A stretch of 18,595 nt of DNA, from positions 1 through 18,595 of the forward strand of contig CAVGFV010000154.1 in NCBI GenBank assembly GCA_963628765.1, in the 5' to 3' direction. A program made the position numbers and the translations under genes. The notes under the pieces are model-generated. The model had not been told where the DNA came from, searched no databases, and was given only the letters and a program-made list of their open reading frames with translations. Below, in pieces: positions 8,070 to 15,590 of the stretch (the first letter of the stretch is position 1; each line of letters opens with the position of its first letter). Source of the stretch: Succinimonas sp963628765. Lineage in GTDB: Bacteria > Pseudomonadota > Gammaproteobacteria > Enterobacterales > Succinivibrionaceae.

Positions 8070-9359
8070 ATGCTAAATAAATTCTGTAATCTTTTCTTAG
8101 CTTTAAGTATCAACACACTTCCGCTGCTCACCAATGCTACCGAAATAGGAATTGATAGAACAGCTGCTGTCGCAAATAACGATATTATTCTCGAAAGCGA
8201 ACTTAACTACGCTGTTAAGAACATGAAAAAGAATATCCTGCGTCAAGGTGCTGATTTACCTGATGAAGCGGTAATTCGTAAAAATGCTCTCGAAAGACTT
8301 ATTGTCAATAGTCTTATCCTGCAACTCGCGGAAAAGAACGGTATTGCCCTTAGCGATACTGATATTGATAGAGCCATTGCTCACATGGCAGATATGCAAA
8401 GAACCACTCCCGAAGCCATGTTGAAAGCAGCTCAAGCCGAAGGTTATAGTGAAGCTGAATATCGTGAAGAAATAAAAAACAATATCATCATTGGCGAAAT
8501 CACTAGAGCTCAGGTTAGAAACCGCATCAATATTTCTGATCAAGAAGTAGAACAATTAGCTCTCATGCTAAAAGATAATGCAGCTAATATGAATAGCTAT
8601 CATCTTGGAATTATTTTTATCAAGTTATCCCCAGATGCTACCCCTGCTCAAAATGATCAAGCTGTGCGCAAGATGGGCGTTATCAAAAACGAACTTGCAA
8701 GAGGCACTAGCTTTTCAAAAGTAGCACAGCGTTATTCAGAAGCTCCTTCCGCTGTTCAAGGTGGCGATATTGGTAATATCCCAGAAAGCCAACTTCCATC
8801 ATTCATTGCTGAGGCTGTTCAAGGTAGAAATGCTGGTGATGTTGTGGGCCCATTCCGCACCGAACAAGGTGTCAACCTCATTAAGATCTACGATATCACT
8901 GCTATGAAACCAGAACCGGTAGAACAGGTTAAGGTACGTCATATTCTCCTTAAAACCAGCATAATTTTTGATGATGCTGCAGCAGAAGCAAAGCTCGCTT
9001 CTTTCCGTTCTGAAATTGAAAACGGCAGCCAAAAGTTTGAAGAACTTGCTCGTACCTATTCCGAGGACCATAGTAACTCCTTTAACGGTGGTCTTATGGA
9101 TTGGATGAACACTGAAGTATTTGATCCTGCTTTCCGCGATGCTATCGCTAAATTGGAACCTGGTGAACTCAGTAAACCATTTAAGAGTAGTTTTGGATGG
9201 CATCTAGCCCTTCTTGAAGGACGTAAAGTGGATAGAGACTCTCTTGAAGCTTACAAGGTAAAAGCTCGCGAAATTCTCTTTAACAGAAGCCTTAACGAAG
9301 AAAGTGAAAGATGGCAGCAAGAGATTCGTGATACTGCCTACGTAAAAATTTATGAATAG
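8070..9359 (+). CDS. surA: Periplasmic chaperone and peptidyl-prolyl isomerase SurA
   Basis: SurA escorts unfolded outer-membrane proteins, LptD among them in E. coli, across the periplasm to the BAM complex. After a signal peptide (cleavage likely near TNA) comes the SurA N-terminal chaperone domain (about 30-175). Two parvulin domains follow at about 178-277 (containing QGGDIGNI) and 289-388 (VRHILLKT, then FNGGLMDWM and FGWHLALLEGRK), then the C-terminal helix. Residues are numbered from an alternative ATG at 8064, giving 431 residues. I prefer the ATG at 8070, because the only Shine-Dalgarno-like word (TAGG, 8059-8062, overlapping the lptD stop) is seven bases from it and one base from 8064. 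The tight packing behind lptD suggests translational coupling. Confidence 0.93.
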   Translation: MLNKFCNLFLALSINTLPLLTNATEIGIDRTAAVANNDIILESELNYAVKNMKKNILRQGADLPDEAVIRKNALERLIVNSLILQLAEKNGIALSDTDIDRAIAHMADMQRTTPEAMLKAAQAEGYSEAEYREEIKNNIIIGEITRAQVRNRINISDQEVEQLALMLKDNAANMNSYHLGIIFIKLSPDATPAQNDQAVRKMGVIKNELARGTSFSKVAQRYSEAPSAVQGGDIGNIPESQLPSFIAEAVQGRNAGDVVGPFRTEQGVNLIKIYDITAMKPEPVEQVKVRHILLKTSIIFDDAAAEAKLASFRSEIENGSQKFEELARTYSEDHSNSFNGGLMDWMNTEVFDPAFRDAIAKLEPGELSKPFKSSFGWHLALLEGRKVDRDSLEAYKVKAREILFNRSLNEESERWQQEIRDTAYVKIYE

Positions 9360-9368
9360 GATAAACTT

Positions 9369-10358
9369 ATGACCAAACGTATTGTTCTTACCCCTGGTGA
9401 ACCTGCTGGCATAGGTCCTGAACTCATGTTGTCTCTTGCAGAGCAAGACTTTAAAGATGAGCTCATATTAGCCGTTGATCCTGATCTTTTGGAATCAATT
9501 AGAAAGCTCCTTAAAAAACCGGAAATTTCCTATATTGAATTTGATCCCAAGAGTGCACCAACTCCTCATAAGGCCGGCACTTTAACTGTTTTACCTGTAA
9601 AACTTAAGGAAGCGGTTACTCCTGGTAAGCTCAACGTTAAAAACGCTGCCTATGTACTTGAAACTCTTAGAGTTGCTGTCCAAGGCTGTCTTGACGGCGT
9701 ATTTTCAGCTTTAGTAACAGGTCCTGTTCATAAAGGCATTATCAATGATAGTGGCGTACCTTTTAGTGGTCACACTGAGTTTTTCCAAAAAATGGCTGGT
9801 GTAGAAAAGGTTGTAATGATGTTGGCTACAAAAGGTCTCAGAGTTGCTCTTGCCACCACTCATTTACCTCTTAAAGATGTTTCTAGTGCTATTACTAAAG
9901 AATCATTAACGGAAGTTATCACCATCCTTAACCATGACCTTAAACAAAAATTTGCTATCAAAAATCCGCAGATTTACGTTACGGGTTTAAATCCGCATGC
10001 CGGTGAAGGCGGTCATCTTGGTATGGAAGAAATCGACACCATTATCCCAGTTCTTAACGAACTCAAAGATACTGGTATCAGTCTCTATGGACCATATCCT
10101 GCAGATACTATTTTCCAACCTCATATTATGGAAAAGGCAGACGCAATTCTAGCTATGTACCATGACCAAGGTCTTCCAGTTTTGAAGTACAAGGGTTTTG
10201 GTAATGCTGTTAATATTACCTTAGGTCTTCCATTCATAAGAACCAGTGTTGACCATGGTACAGCTCTTGACATCGCTGGTACTGGTACCGCTGATACTGG
10301 CTCACTTAAAGTTGCTCTCGAATCTGCTGAATACATGGCTGCTTGCTGGAGAAAATAA
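9369..10358 (+). CDS. pdxA: 4-hydroxythreonine-4-phosphate dehydrogenase
   Basis: PdxA oxidises 4-phosphohydroxy-L-threonine to the aminoketone that PdxJ uses to make pyridoxine 5'-phosphate (vitamin B6, DXP-dependent route). The 329 residues match the E. coli length. Conserved features are the N-terminal TPGEPAGIGPEL, substrate-binding GHTE with H135-T136, and the three divalent-metal histidines H165 (TTHLPLKD), H210 (NPHAGEGG) and H265 (YHDQGLP). The nucleotide-binding region reads FIRTSVDHGTALDIAGTG. AGGA at 9358-9361 overlaps the surA stop and places the ATG at 9369. Reading through the surA TAG would enter pdxA in frame, so that stop must be efficient. The surA-pdxA-rsmA order is standard. 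Confidence 0.96.
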   Translation: MTKRIVLTPGEPAGIGPELMLSLAEQDFKDELILAVDPDLLESIRKLLKKPEISYIEFDPKSAPTPHKAGTLTVLPVKLKEAVTPGKLNVKNAAYVLETLRVAVQGCLDGVFSALVTGPVHKGIINDSGVPFSGHTEFFQKMAGVEKVVMMLATKGLRVALATTHLPLKDVSSAITKESLTEVITILNHDLKQKFAIKNPQIYVTGLNPHAGEGGHLGMEEIDTIIPVLNELKDTGISLYGPYPADTIFQPHIMEKADAILAMYHDQGLPVLKYKGFGNAVNITLGLPFIRTSVDHGTALDIAGTGTADTGSLKVALESAEYMAACWRK

Positions 10359-10360
10359 TT

Positions 10361-11158
10361 ATGAATACTGTTGCCACCTTCGGTCATGTAGCACGAAAAA
10401 GATTCGGTCAAAACTTCCTCCAAGATGCCCGTGTTATTCAAAATATTGTTAACGCTATTAACCCTAAGAAAGACGATCTCATACTCGAAATAGGTCCTGG
10501 TCTCGGTGCTCTCACTGAGCCTGTTTCCGATCGTGTTGATAAACTTAACTGTATCGAACTTGACCGTGACCTTGCGGAAAGACTAAGAGAAACACCTTTT
10601 TTAAATCAGAAGTTAAATATTTTTGAAGAAGATGCTCTCAAGTTCGATTTTAGAACCATAGCCTCCAAAGAAAACAAGATCAGAATCTTTGGTAACCTTC
10701 CTTACAACATTTCTTCTCCTCTTTTACTACATTTGTTTTCTCAAAGCGATGTTATAAGTGATATGCACTTTATGCTTCAAAAAGAAGTAGTAGAAAGATT
10801 AGCCGCAGCACCTGATTCCAAAGATTATGGGCGCTTAAGTGTTATTACTCAGTACTATTGCCGCGTTATGCCGATAATGGAAGTATCTCCAAGAGCATTC
10901 AGACCTGCTCCAAAGGTTACCAGTGCCGTAGTACGTTTAATTCCCCATGCTGAAAAAAAGCATGAAGTTAAAAATGTAAAAAATCTCGAAAAGGTTCTTC
11001 AAGTAGCTTTCAATCAAAGAAGAAAAACCATCCATAACAGTCTTTCTTCCTTGTTCTCTGATGAAGAGCTCGATAAAGCTGGTGTTTCACCAACCTTACG
11101 TGCTGAAAACCTCTCTCTTGAAAACTACTGCACCTTAGCAGATCTTTTGGAGGATTAA
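10361..11158 (+). CDS. rsmA: 16S rRNA (adenine1518/1519-N6)-dimethyltransferase RsmA (KsgA)
   Basis: RsmA dimethylates two adjacent adenines in the terminal helix of 16S rRNA during late 30S assembly. Loss of the enzyme gives kasugamycin resistance. The 265-residue protein shows the N-terminal RKRFGQNFL signature at 12-20, the SAM-binding motif LEIGPGLGALT at 42-52 and the catalytic NLPYN at 112-116. FRPAPKVTSAVVRL, in the region leading into the C-terminal domain, lies at 180-193. A TTG 18 bases upstream (10343) would add six residues inside pdxA. I reject it because GGAG at 10348-10351 is correctly spaced for the ATG at 10361, and the protein then starts like its relatives. The gap to pdxA is two bases and the stop abuts the rsmC start, which fits translational coupling. 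Confidence 0.95.
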   Translation: MNTVATFGHVARKRFGQNFLQDARVIQNIVNAINPKKDDLILEIGPGLGALTEPVSDRVDKLNCIELDRDLAERLRETPFLNQKLNIFEEDALKFDFRTIASKENKIRIFGNLPYNISSPLLLHLFSQSDVISDMHFMLQKEVVERLAAAPDSKDYGRLSVITQYYCRVMPIMEVSPRAFRPAPKVTSAVVRLIPHAEKKHEVKNVKNLEKVLQVAFNQRRKTIHNSLSSLFSDEELDKAGVSPTLRAENLSLENYCTLADLLED

Positions 11159-12226
11159 ATGTCTCTTAAAAGCGAACTCCTTCAAGATCACTCTGAAGTA
11201 TTTGAGAATCGTAATGTTGTTGCTACAGGATTTTTCCCTGATACCGAGATTATTAGCTTTGGGAATGAAGCTACCCATTTAGCCATTTGGTGTACCGATT
11301 TTGTGCAGTTTCGAGACTTTTCAGAACGTCTTGGCAATAAAGGTGACGAGAATTACCTAAGCACTGGGAGCACAGAAATATTCTTTGGTTCTTCCCCTCT
11401 TAAAGATCAAAGTAGCGTGTTTTCAGGAAAAGCAGATACCGGAATTATTTACCTTAGTAAGAACCGTAAAGAAAACCTCTACTATCTTACTGAGCTTTCT
11501 AAAATTCTTCCTAAAGATGCAGAAATCTACGCTGTAGGAGCTAATGATGAAGGCGTAAAAGGCATGGAAACATCCTTTAAGAAATTATGTCCTTCCGAGA
11601 AATATGCCTATGGTCGTAAATGTGCCATTCTGAGAAGCGTTCTTAAAAATGACCTTTCAGATGAGCAAAATCAAGAATACGAAATCGAGATCGCTAACCA
11701 AAAACTCAAGGTGGATAAAACCTCTGGTGTCTTTAGTATGGATCGTCTTGATGTCGGTACTGAGATTCTTTTAAAGAAACTTGCTACCCTAGATCTTGAA
11801 GGTGTCAAAAGAATTCTCGACGTAGGTACAGGATCGGGTGTTATCGCTACCTTTATCAAAAAGCTCTTACCTAATGCTGAAGTCTCGGCCTGCGATGTGA
11901 GTGCCCTTGCTTTAAAATCAGCAGAACGTACTGCTACTTTAAACGGAGTTACCATAAACCTCTTTCCTTCTGACATGCTTTCAAATGCGGATAAATATGA
12001 TCTCATCATTTCAAATCCACCTTTTCATGTCGGTAAGAAACAGGTATTTTTCCCAACTCTGAAATTTATCATGACAGCAAAAGATCACTTACTTTCCAAT
12101 GGTAACTTCCTAATTGTAGCGAATGCCTTTATTCCGTATGAAGATGCCTTACGTGAAAATTTCTCTAGTTCAGAAATAATTTACCAAGACACCAGGTATA
12201 AAATTCATAAAGGATTTAAGAAATAG
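11159..12226 (+). CDS. rsmC: 16S rRNA (guanine1207-N2)-methyltransferase RsmC
   Basis: RsmC methylates G1207 of 16S rRNA in the 30S subunit, using S-adenosylmethionine. The 355 residues show the double-domain form. The N-terminal half (about 1-165) is a degenerate methyltransferase fold. The C-terminal catalytic half carries GVFSMDRLDVGTEIL at 190-204, the SAM motif LDVGTGSGV at 220-228 and the N2-guanine signature SNPPFHVGK at 285-293. The start ATG directly follows the rsmA stop, with GGAGGA at 11149-11154 inside the end of rsmA. Pairing two 16S methyltransferases in one operon makes sense as shared ribosome maturation. In E. coli rsmC is elsewhere and apaG-apaH follow rsmA, so the position is a local rearrangement. 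RsmG, RlmG or other paralogues are less likely. Confidence 0.88.
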   Translation: MSLKSELLQDHSEVFENRNVVATGFFPDTEIISFGNEATHLAIWCTDFVQFRDFSERLGNKGDENYLSTGSTEIFFGSSPLKDQSSVFSGKADTGIIYLSKNRKENLYYLTELSKILPKDAEIYAVGANDEGVKGMETSFKKLCPSEKYAYGRKCAILRSVLKNDLSDEQNQEYEIEIANQKLKVDKTSGVFSMDRLDVGTEILLKKLATLDLEGVKRILDVGTGSGVIATFIKKLLPNAEVSACDVSALALKSAERTATLNGVTINLFPSDMLSNADKYDLIISNPPFHVGKKQVFFPTLKFIMTAKDHLLSNGNFLIVANAFIPYEDALRENFSSSEIIYQDTRYKIHKGFKK

Positions 12227-12236
12227 CGAGTGCGCC

Positions 12237-12265
12237 ACTTTTTATATACGGAACTGAGATATAAT
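12237..12265 (+). promoter_or_regulatory. Probable promoter of glgC-glgA
   Basis: TATAAT at 12260-12265 is a perfect -10 box, 30 bases before glgC. A 17-base spacer puts the -35 at ACTTTT (12237-12242), a weak match. The 68-base gap after rsmC and the clear GGGAG (12284-12288) for glgC support a separate transcription start. I see no terminator between rsmC and this box. Confidence 0.4.
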
Positions 12266-12294
12266 TTTTACAAATTACATATTGGGAGTAATGC

Positions 12295-13512
12295 ATGGCA
12301 GGAGTATTAGCAATGATTCTCGCCGGAGGTGAAGGCACTAGACTTCAGCCTCTTACTGTCACTCGCAGTAAGCCAGCTGTGCCTTTCGGCGGAAGTTATC
12401 GTCTCATAGACTTTGTTCTCAACAACTTTGTAAATTCAGACATTATCAGAATTTTTGTGCTGACTCAGTTTAAGAGCCAGTCCCTTTATATGCATATGAA
12501 AAAGGGTTGGACCGTAAACGGTATCCCAGGATGCTTTATAGATCCTATACCTGCTCAAATGCGTATGGGTAAGAGATGGTACGATGGTACCGCTGATGCT
12601 ATCTATCAGAATCTCGGCTTTATTGAAAGTAACTCTCCTGATCAAGTATGTATATTTGGTAGTGACCATGTTTACAAAATGGATATCCGCCAAATGCTTA
12701 GTTACCATAAAGAAAAAAAAGCTGAGCTTACGGTATCAGCAATCAGGGTTCCTATAAAAGAAGCCCGTGCTTTTGGTGTTATTGAAGTTAATGCCGAAGG
12801 TAGAATGATCGGCTTTGAAGAAAAGCCAAAGGTACCAAAATCAATACCTGGTGATCCTGATCATGCTTTGGTATCCATGGGTAACTATATTTTTGAAGCA
12901 AATTCCCTATACCGCGAACTTGAGGCTGATGCTGAAAATTTCACATCTTCCCATGACTTTGGTAGAGATATTATCCCAGATATGTTTCCACGAGTTCCGG
13001 TATATGTCTATGACTTCCTCACCAATAAAATTCCTAACGAAACCTACACTGGCTACTGGCGCGACGTGGGAACCTTAGATATGTACTGGCAAGCAAATAT
13101 GGATCTCGTATCTGAAGATGCTAAATTCAGCCTCTATAATCCATCTTGGTCACTCCATACCCATTACCCACCACTACCACCTGCAAGTTTTCGGGACACT
13201 CCTAAATTTAAAGCAAATATTTCCCAGTCCATGATTTCGGCTGGTTGTAATATTTCAGGTGCTACAATTTCTCATAGTGTTATTGGCTTCAATTGCACTA
13301 TTGAAGAAGGTGCCGAAATTACGGAATCAGTAATTCTTGGTGATGCTAAGATCGGTGCTGGTTGCCGTATCCATAGAGCCATTATCGACAAGCATGTAGA
13401 AATTGCTCCGGGTTTTGTTATCGGTGAAGATTTTGAAAAGGATAGAAATTTCTTTTCAGCATCTGACGGTGGAATAATTGCTGTACCCAAAGGGGCAAGG
13501 ATAGGCTTCTAA
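12295..13512 (+). CDS. glgC: Glucose-1-phosphate adenylyltransferase (ADP-glucose pyrophosphorylase)
   Basis: GlgC makes ADP-glucose from glucose-1-phosphate and ATP, the committed and allosterically controlled step of bacterial glycogen synthesis. The nucleotidyltransferase domain opens with ILAGGEGTRLQPLT at 8-21 and KPAVPFGG at 26-33, then WYDGTADA at 95-102 and the catalytic GSDH at 122-125. FEEKP at 174-178 is the glucose-1-phosphate lysine motif, and GYWRDVGT lies at 253-260. A left-handed beta-helix follows (about 305-400). The residue after FGG is Ser34, where E. coli GlgC has Lys39, a ligand of the activator fructose 1,6-bisphosphate, so the activator preference may differ. Start ATG 12295 has GGGAG six bases upstream. 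An ATG four bases earlier is out of frame. glgA follows after three bases. Confidence 0.95.
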   Translation: MAGVLAMILAGGEGTRLQPLTVTRSKPAVPFGGSYRLIDFVLNNFVNSDIIRIFVLTQFKSQSLYMHMKKGWTVNGIPGCFIDPIPAQMRMGKRWYDGTADAIYQNLGFIESNSPDQVCIFGSDHVYKMDIRQMLSYHKEKKAELTVSAIRVPIKEARAFGVIEVNAEGRMIGFEEKPKVPKSIPGDPDHALVSMGNYIFEANSLYRELEADAENFTSSHDFGRDIIPDMFPRVPVYVYDFLTNKIPNETYTGYWRDVGTLDMYWQANMDLVSEDAKFSLYNPSWSLHTHYPPLPPASFRDTPKFKANISQSMISAGCNISGATISHSVIGFNCTIEEGAEITESVILGDAKIGAGCRIHRAIIDKHVEIAPGFVIGEDFEKDRNFFSASDGGIIAVPKGARIGF

Positions 13513-13515
13513 TTT

Positions 13516-14970
13516 ATGCGTATACTATTTCTCGCATCTGAGGTTGTTCCGTTTGCCAAAACAGGCGGATTAGCCGACGTAGCAAAAGCGCTACCTACAG
13601 CGCTACATAGTCTCGGACATGACTTTATCATAGTAATGCCTTGCTATGCCAAAATTAATGGTTGGCGTGATTTTCCAGTAATCGCCAATCTCACCATGTC
13701 TAATCAACAGAACGAGAAAACCATAAACTATTGTGTACGCGAAAGTAAACTTGGGGAAGTAAAGGTTTGGTTTATTGATTACGAATATTACTTCAATAGA
13801 AACAACCTTTATGGTGAAAACAATGTCGCTTATGGCGATAACGGCGAACGCTTTGCTTTCTTTTCTGAAGCCTGTCTTGAAGCAGCTAAGGCTTTGAATT
13901 TTAAACCTGACATTATTCATTGTAACGATTGGCACACAGCCTTAACACCAATGATTCTAAAGTTAAGGTACACCACCGATCCTTTCTTCACTGATACAAG
14001 AACAGTCTTAACGGTCCATAATGGCGCCTTCCAAGGTATTTACGATAGAAGCCAAATATGGATGATTCCAGAAATAGCTCATATCCATAACGATAGTATC
14101 GAGCATGGTTACGGCAATATTAACTACCTAAAATGTGGCGTTTTCTATGCCGATAAAATTAACGCAGTAAGCCCTAGTTATGCCGAAGAGCTCACGACAT
14201 TCTTAGGTGGTCATGGTATGGCCCAGAACTTCATCGATCGCATAAATGATCTCTGTGGCATTGTGAATGGCTGTGACTATACCGATTGGGATCCAAATAC
14301 CGATCCAGAAATTCCTTTCCGTTTTTCATCGGAAGATGCTCACAATAAGAAGCTCTGTAAGTATCTTTTACAAGAGATTACCTGTCTTCCGGTTTGTAAT
14401 ATTCCTGTTTTTGGCATGGTCTGTCGTCTTACCGAACAGAAAGGTATTAACCTACTAATGCCAATACTTAATGACTTTTTAAGTCATGAAATCCAGTTTA
14501 TTTTGGTAGGTACCGGGGATCCTGCTCTTGAACAAAGTCTTATCCCTTATACCGAGAAATTCCGGGGCCGTTTCGTCTTTAAGAGCGTTTACGATAACCA
14601 TCTCGCGCACCTAGTAGAAGCTGGTGCAGATTTCTTTATTATGCCATCCTTATTCGAGCCTTGTGGTCTTAACCAAATGTACAGCTTAGCCTATGGTACC
14701 TTACCAATTGTAAGAGCTGTAGGTGGTCTTAAAGACACCGTAACTTGTTATGATGATGATCGTGAAAATGCTACGGGCTTTATCTTTAAAGAACCAGAAG
14801 CTGGAGCACTGTTAAACTGCCTTCGTCGCGTGCTGATTTTTTATCTCCAAGATCCTGAAGAATTTCACCGTATCCGTAAGAATTCCATGCAGGTAAGATA
14901 CAGTTGGGCAGAATCAGCCAAAGAATATGAGCTCATGTATCAAAGTGCTGTCGAGGGACCGCGACGCTAA
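13516..14970 (+). CDS. glgA: Glycogen synthase (ADP-glucose type, GT5)
   Basis: GlgA transfers glucose from ADP-glucose to the growing alpha-1,4-glucan. The 484 residues fit the GT5 family. The N-terminal domain (GT-B fold) carries the ADP-glucose loop KTGGLADV at 15-22, HCNDWHTAL at 135-143 and TVHNGAFQG at 166-174. The C-terminal domain carries CRLTEQKG at 303-310 and the retaining-transferase motif EPCGLNQMYSLAYG at 381-394. Only three bases separate it from glgC, so the two are coupled; the ribosome site AGGATAGG (13498-13505) lies inside glgC. No branching enzyme, phosphorylase or debranching gene is in the window, so the rest of the pathway must lie elsewhere. The stop codon sits in the loop of a small hairpin. 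Confidence 0.95.
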   Translation: MRILFLASEVVPFAKTGGLADVAKALPTALHSLGHDFIIVMPCYAKINGWRDFPVIANLTMSNQQNEKTINYCVRESKLGEVKVWFIDYEYYFNRNNLYGENNVAYGDNGERFAFFSEACLEAAKALNFKPDIIHCNDWHTALTPMILKLRYTTDPFFTDTRTVLTVHNGAFQGIYDRSQIWMIPEIAHIHNDSIEHGYGNINYLKCGVFYADKINAVSPSYAEELTTFLGGHGMAQNFIDRINDLCGIVNGCDYTDWDPNTDPEIPFRFSSEDAHNKKLCKYLLQEITCLPVCNIPVFGMVCRLTEQKGINLLMPILNDFLSHEIQFILVGTGDPALEQSLIPYTEKFRGRFVFKSVYDNHLAHLVEAGADFFIMPSLFEPCGLNQMYSLAYGTLPIVRAVGGLKDTVTCYDDDRENATGFIFKEPEAGALLNCLRRVLIFYLQDPEEFHRIRKNSMQVRYSWAESAKEYELMYQSAVEGPRR

Positions 14971-14979
14971 TATCGCGGT
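14958..14979 (+). repeat. GC-rich hairpin spanning the glgA stop codon
   Basis: ACCGCGA (14958-14964) pairs perfectly with TCGCGGT (14973-14979) around an eight-base loop that contains the glgA stop TAA (14968-14970). No T run follows on either strand, so it is not a standard intrinsic terminator. It lies in the 27-base gap between the convergent glgA and Nudix genes and may protect the 3' end of the mRNA. Confidence 0.5.
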
Positions 14980-14997
14980 GCTACCTAAAACACTACT

Positions 14998-15396
14998 TTA
15001 GAATTCCGAGAGAGAAAGTTCTTTTAGCTTGGCAATTAACCCTAAATCCGCTGGAAGCCAAGCTACGCTATCAAGATCTTGCGGTAATAACCACTTAGCA
15101 GCTTCATGTTCAAGAAGTGAAAGATTTCCCGAAACAACCTTACACAAAAAGCACTGCATCGAAAGATGAAAGGCTGGGTAGTCATATTCCACGGTATCTA
15201 AAAGTTTTAATGGGGTAATTTCTGTAGCCAGTTCTTCTTTAATTTCTCTTTTTAAAGCATCCTCTGGGCTTTCACCTGCTTCAATTTTGCCACCGGGGAA
15301 TTCCCAACCATCCTTAAATTCCCCATAGCCTCTTTGAGTTGCGAAGATCTTGCCATCTTTCACGATAACAGCAGCTACAACCTTAACAATCTTCAT
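14998..15396 (-). CDS. Nudix hydrolase, MutT/NudG-like (deoxy)nucleoside triphosphate pyrophosphohydrolase
   Basis: This enzyme hydrolyses a nucleoside triphosphate, possibly oxidised or modified, to the monophosphate and pyrophosphate, cleaning the nucleotide pool. The 132-residue protein contains the Nudix box G36-x5-E42-x7-REIKEEL (50-56). Its usual final glycine is replaced by Ala57. The motifs QRGYGEFKDGWEFPGGK (21-37) and EYDYPAFHLSM (70-80) mark the small MutT/NudG-like subgroup rather than classical E. coli MutT, so I give no gene symbol. AAGGAAG upstream of the start (15409-15403 on the minus strand) supports the ATG at 15396. It converges with glgA, with a 27-base gap. It lies downstream of, and on the same strand as, the broken nuclease-helicase gene, which suggests the two may have arrived together. 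Confidence 0.88.
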   Translation of the reverse strand: MKIVKVVAAVIVKDGKIFATQRGYGEFKDGWEFPGGKIEAGESPEDALKREIKEELATEITPLKLLDTVEYDYPAFHLSMQCFLCKVVSGNLSLLEHEAAKWLLPQDLDSVAWLPADLGLIAKLKELSLSEF

Positions 15397-15475
15397 AAAA
15401 CTCTTCCTTAAAAATTAAACTATTGTTTACACACCAAATGTCTTAAAACTCTTCTAAAGCATCGTAAGGCACTTT

Positions 15476-15502
15476 AAAAGCGCTATTTAAGTTAGCGCTC
15501 TT
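15476..15502 (-). terminator. Possible minus-strand terminator after the nuclease-helicase gene
   Basis: On the minus strand AGCGCTA (15499-15493) pairs with TAGCGCT (15485-15479) around a seven-base loop. The stem extends through a G-U and two A-U pairs into a short T run (15479-15476). It lies about 90 bases past the stop of the helicase remnant and before the Nudix gene. The T run is short, so termination may be partial. Confidence 0.4.
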
Positions 15503-15542
15503 ATAAGATTTATGATCATAAAAGATCGTAAATCTTATTTTT
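15503..15542 (+). terminator. Plus-strand intrinsic terminator lying beyond the Nudix gene
   Basis: ATAAGATTTA (15503-15512) pairs perfectly with TAAATCTTAT (15529-15538). The pairing continues through one T-G wobble and GATC/GATC, giving about 15 pairs and a six-base loop. Five T (15538-15542) follow on the plus strand. Read on the minus strand, the hairpin is followed by AAGAGCGC with no T run. The only plus-strand genes ahead of it are glgC-glgA, which end 530 bases earlier, so it may end a glgA transcript that runs antisense through the Nudix gene. Confidence 0.55.
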
Positions 15543-15590
15543 AAAAAGTAGGGTTACCTTCTCTATACATCTTTTTCTATACATATAGAG

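Noticed and set aside
10343..10360. TTG-initiated N-terminal extension of RsmA
   Set aside because: It would overlap pdxA and ignore the GGAG placed correctly for ATG 10361. The family N terminus fits the shorter form.
15563..15585. Direct repeat CTATACAT (15563-15570 and 15578-15585) at the end of the nuclease-helicase gene as a target-site duplication or attachment site
   Set aside because: Eight AT-rich bases only 15 bases apart, with no integrase, transposase or terminal inverted repeats nearby.
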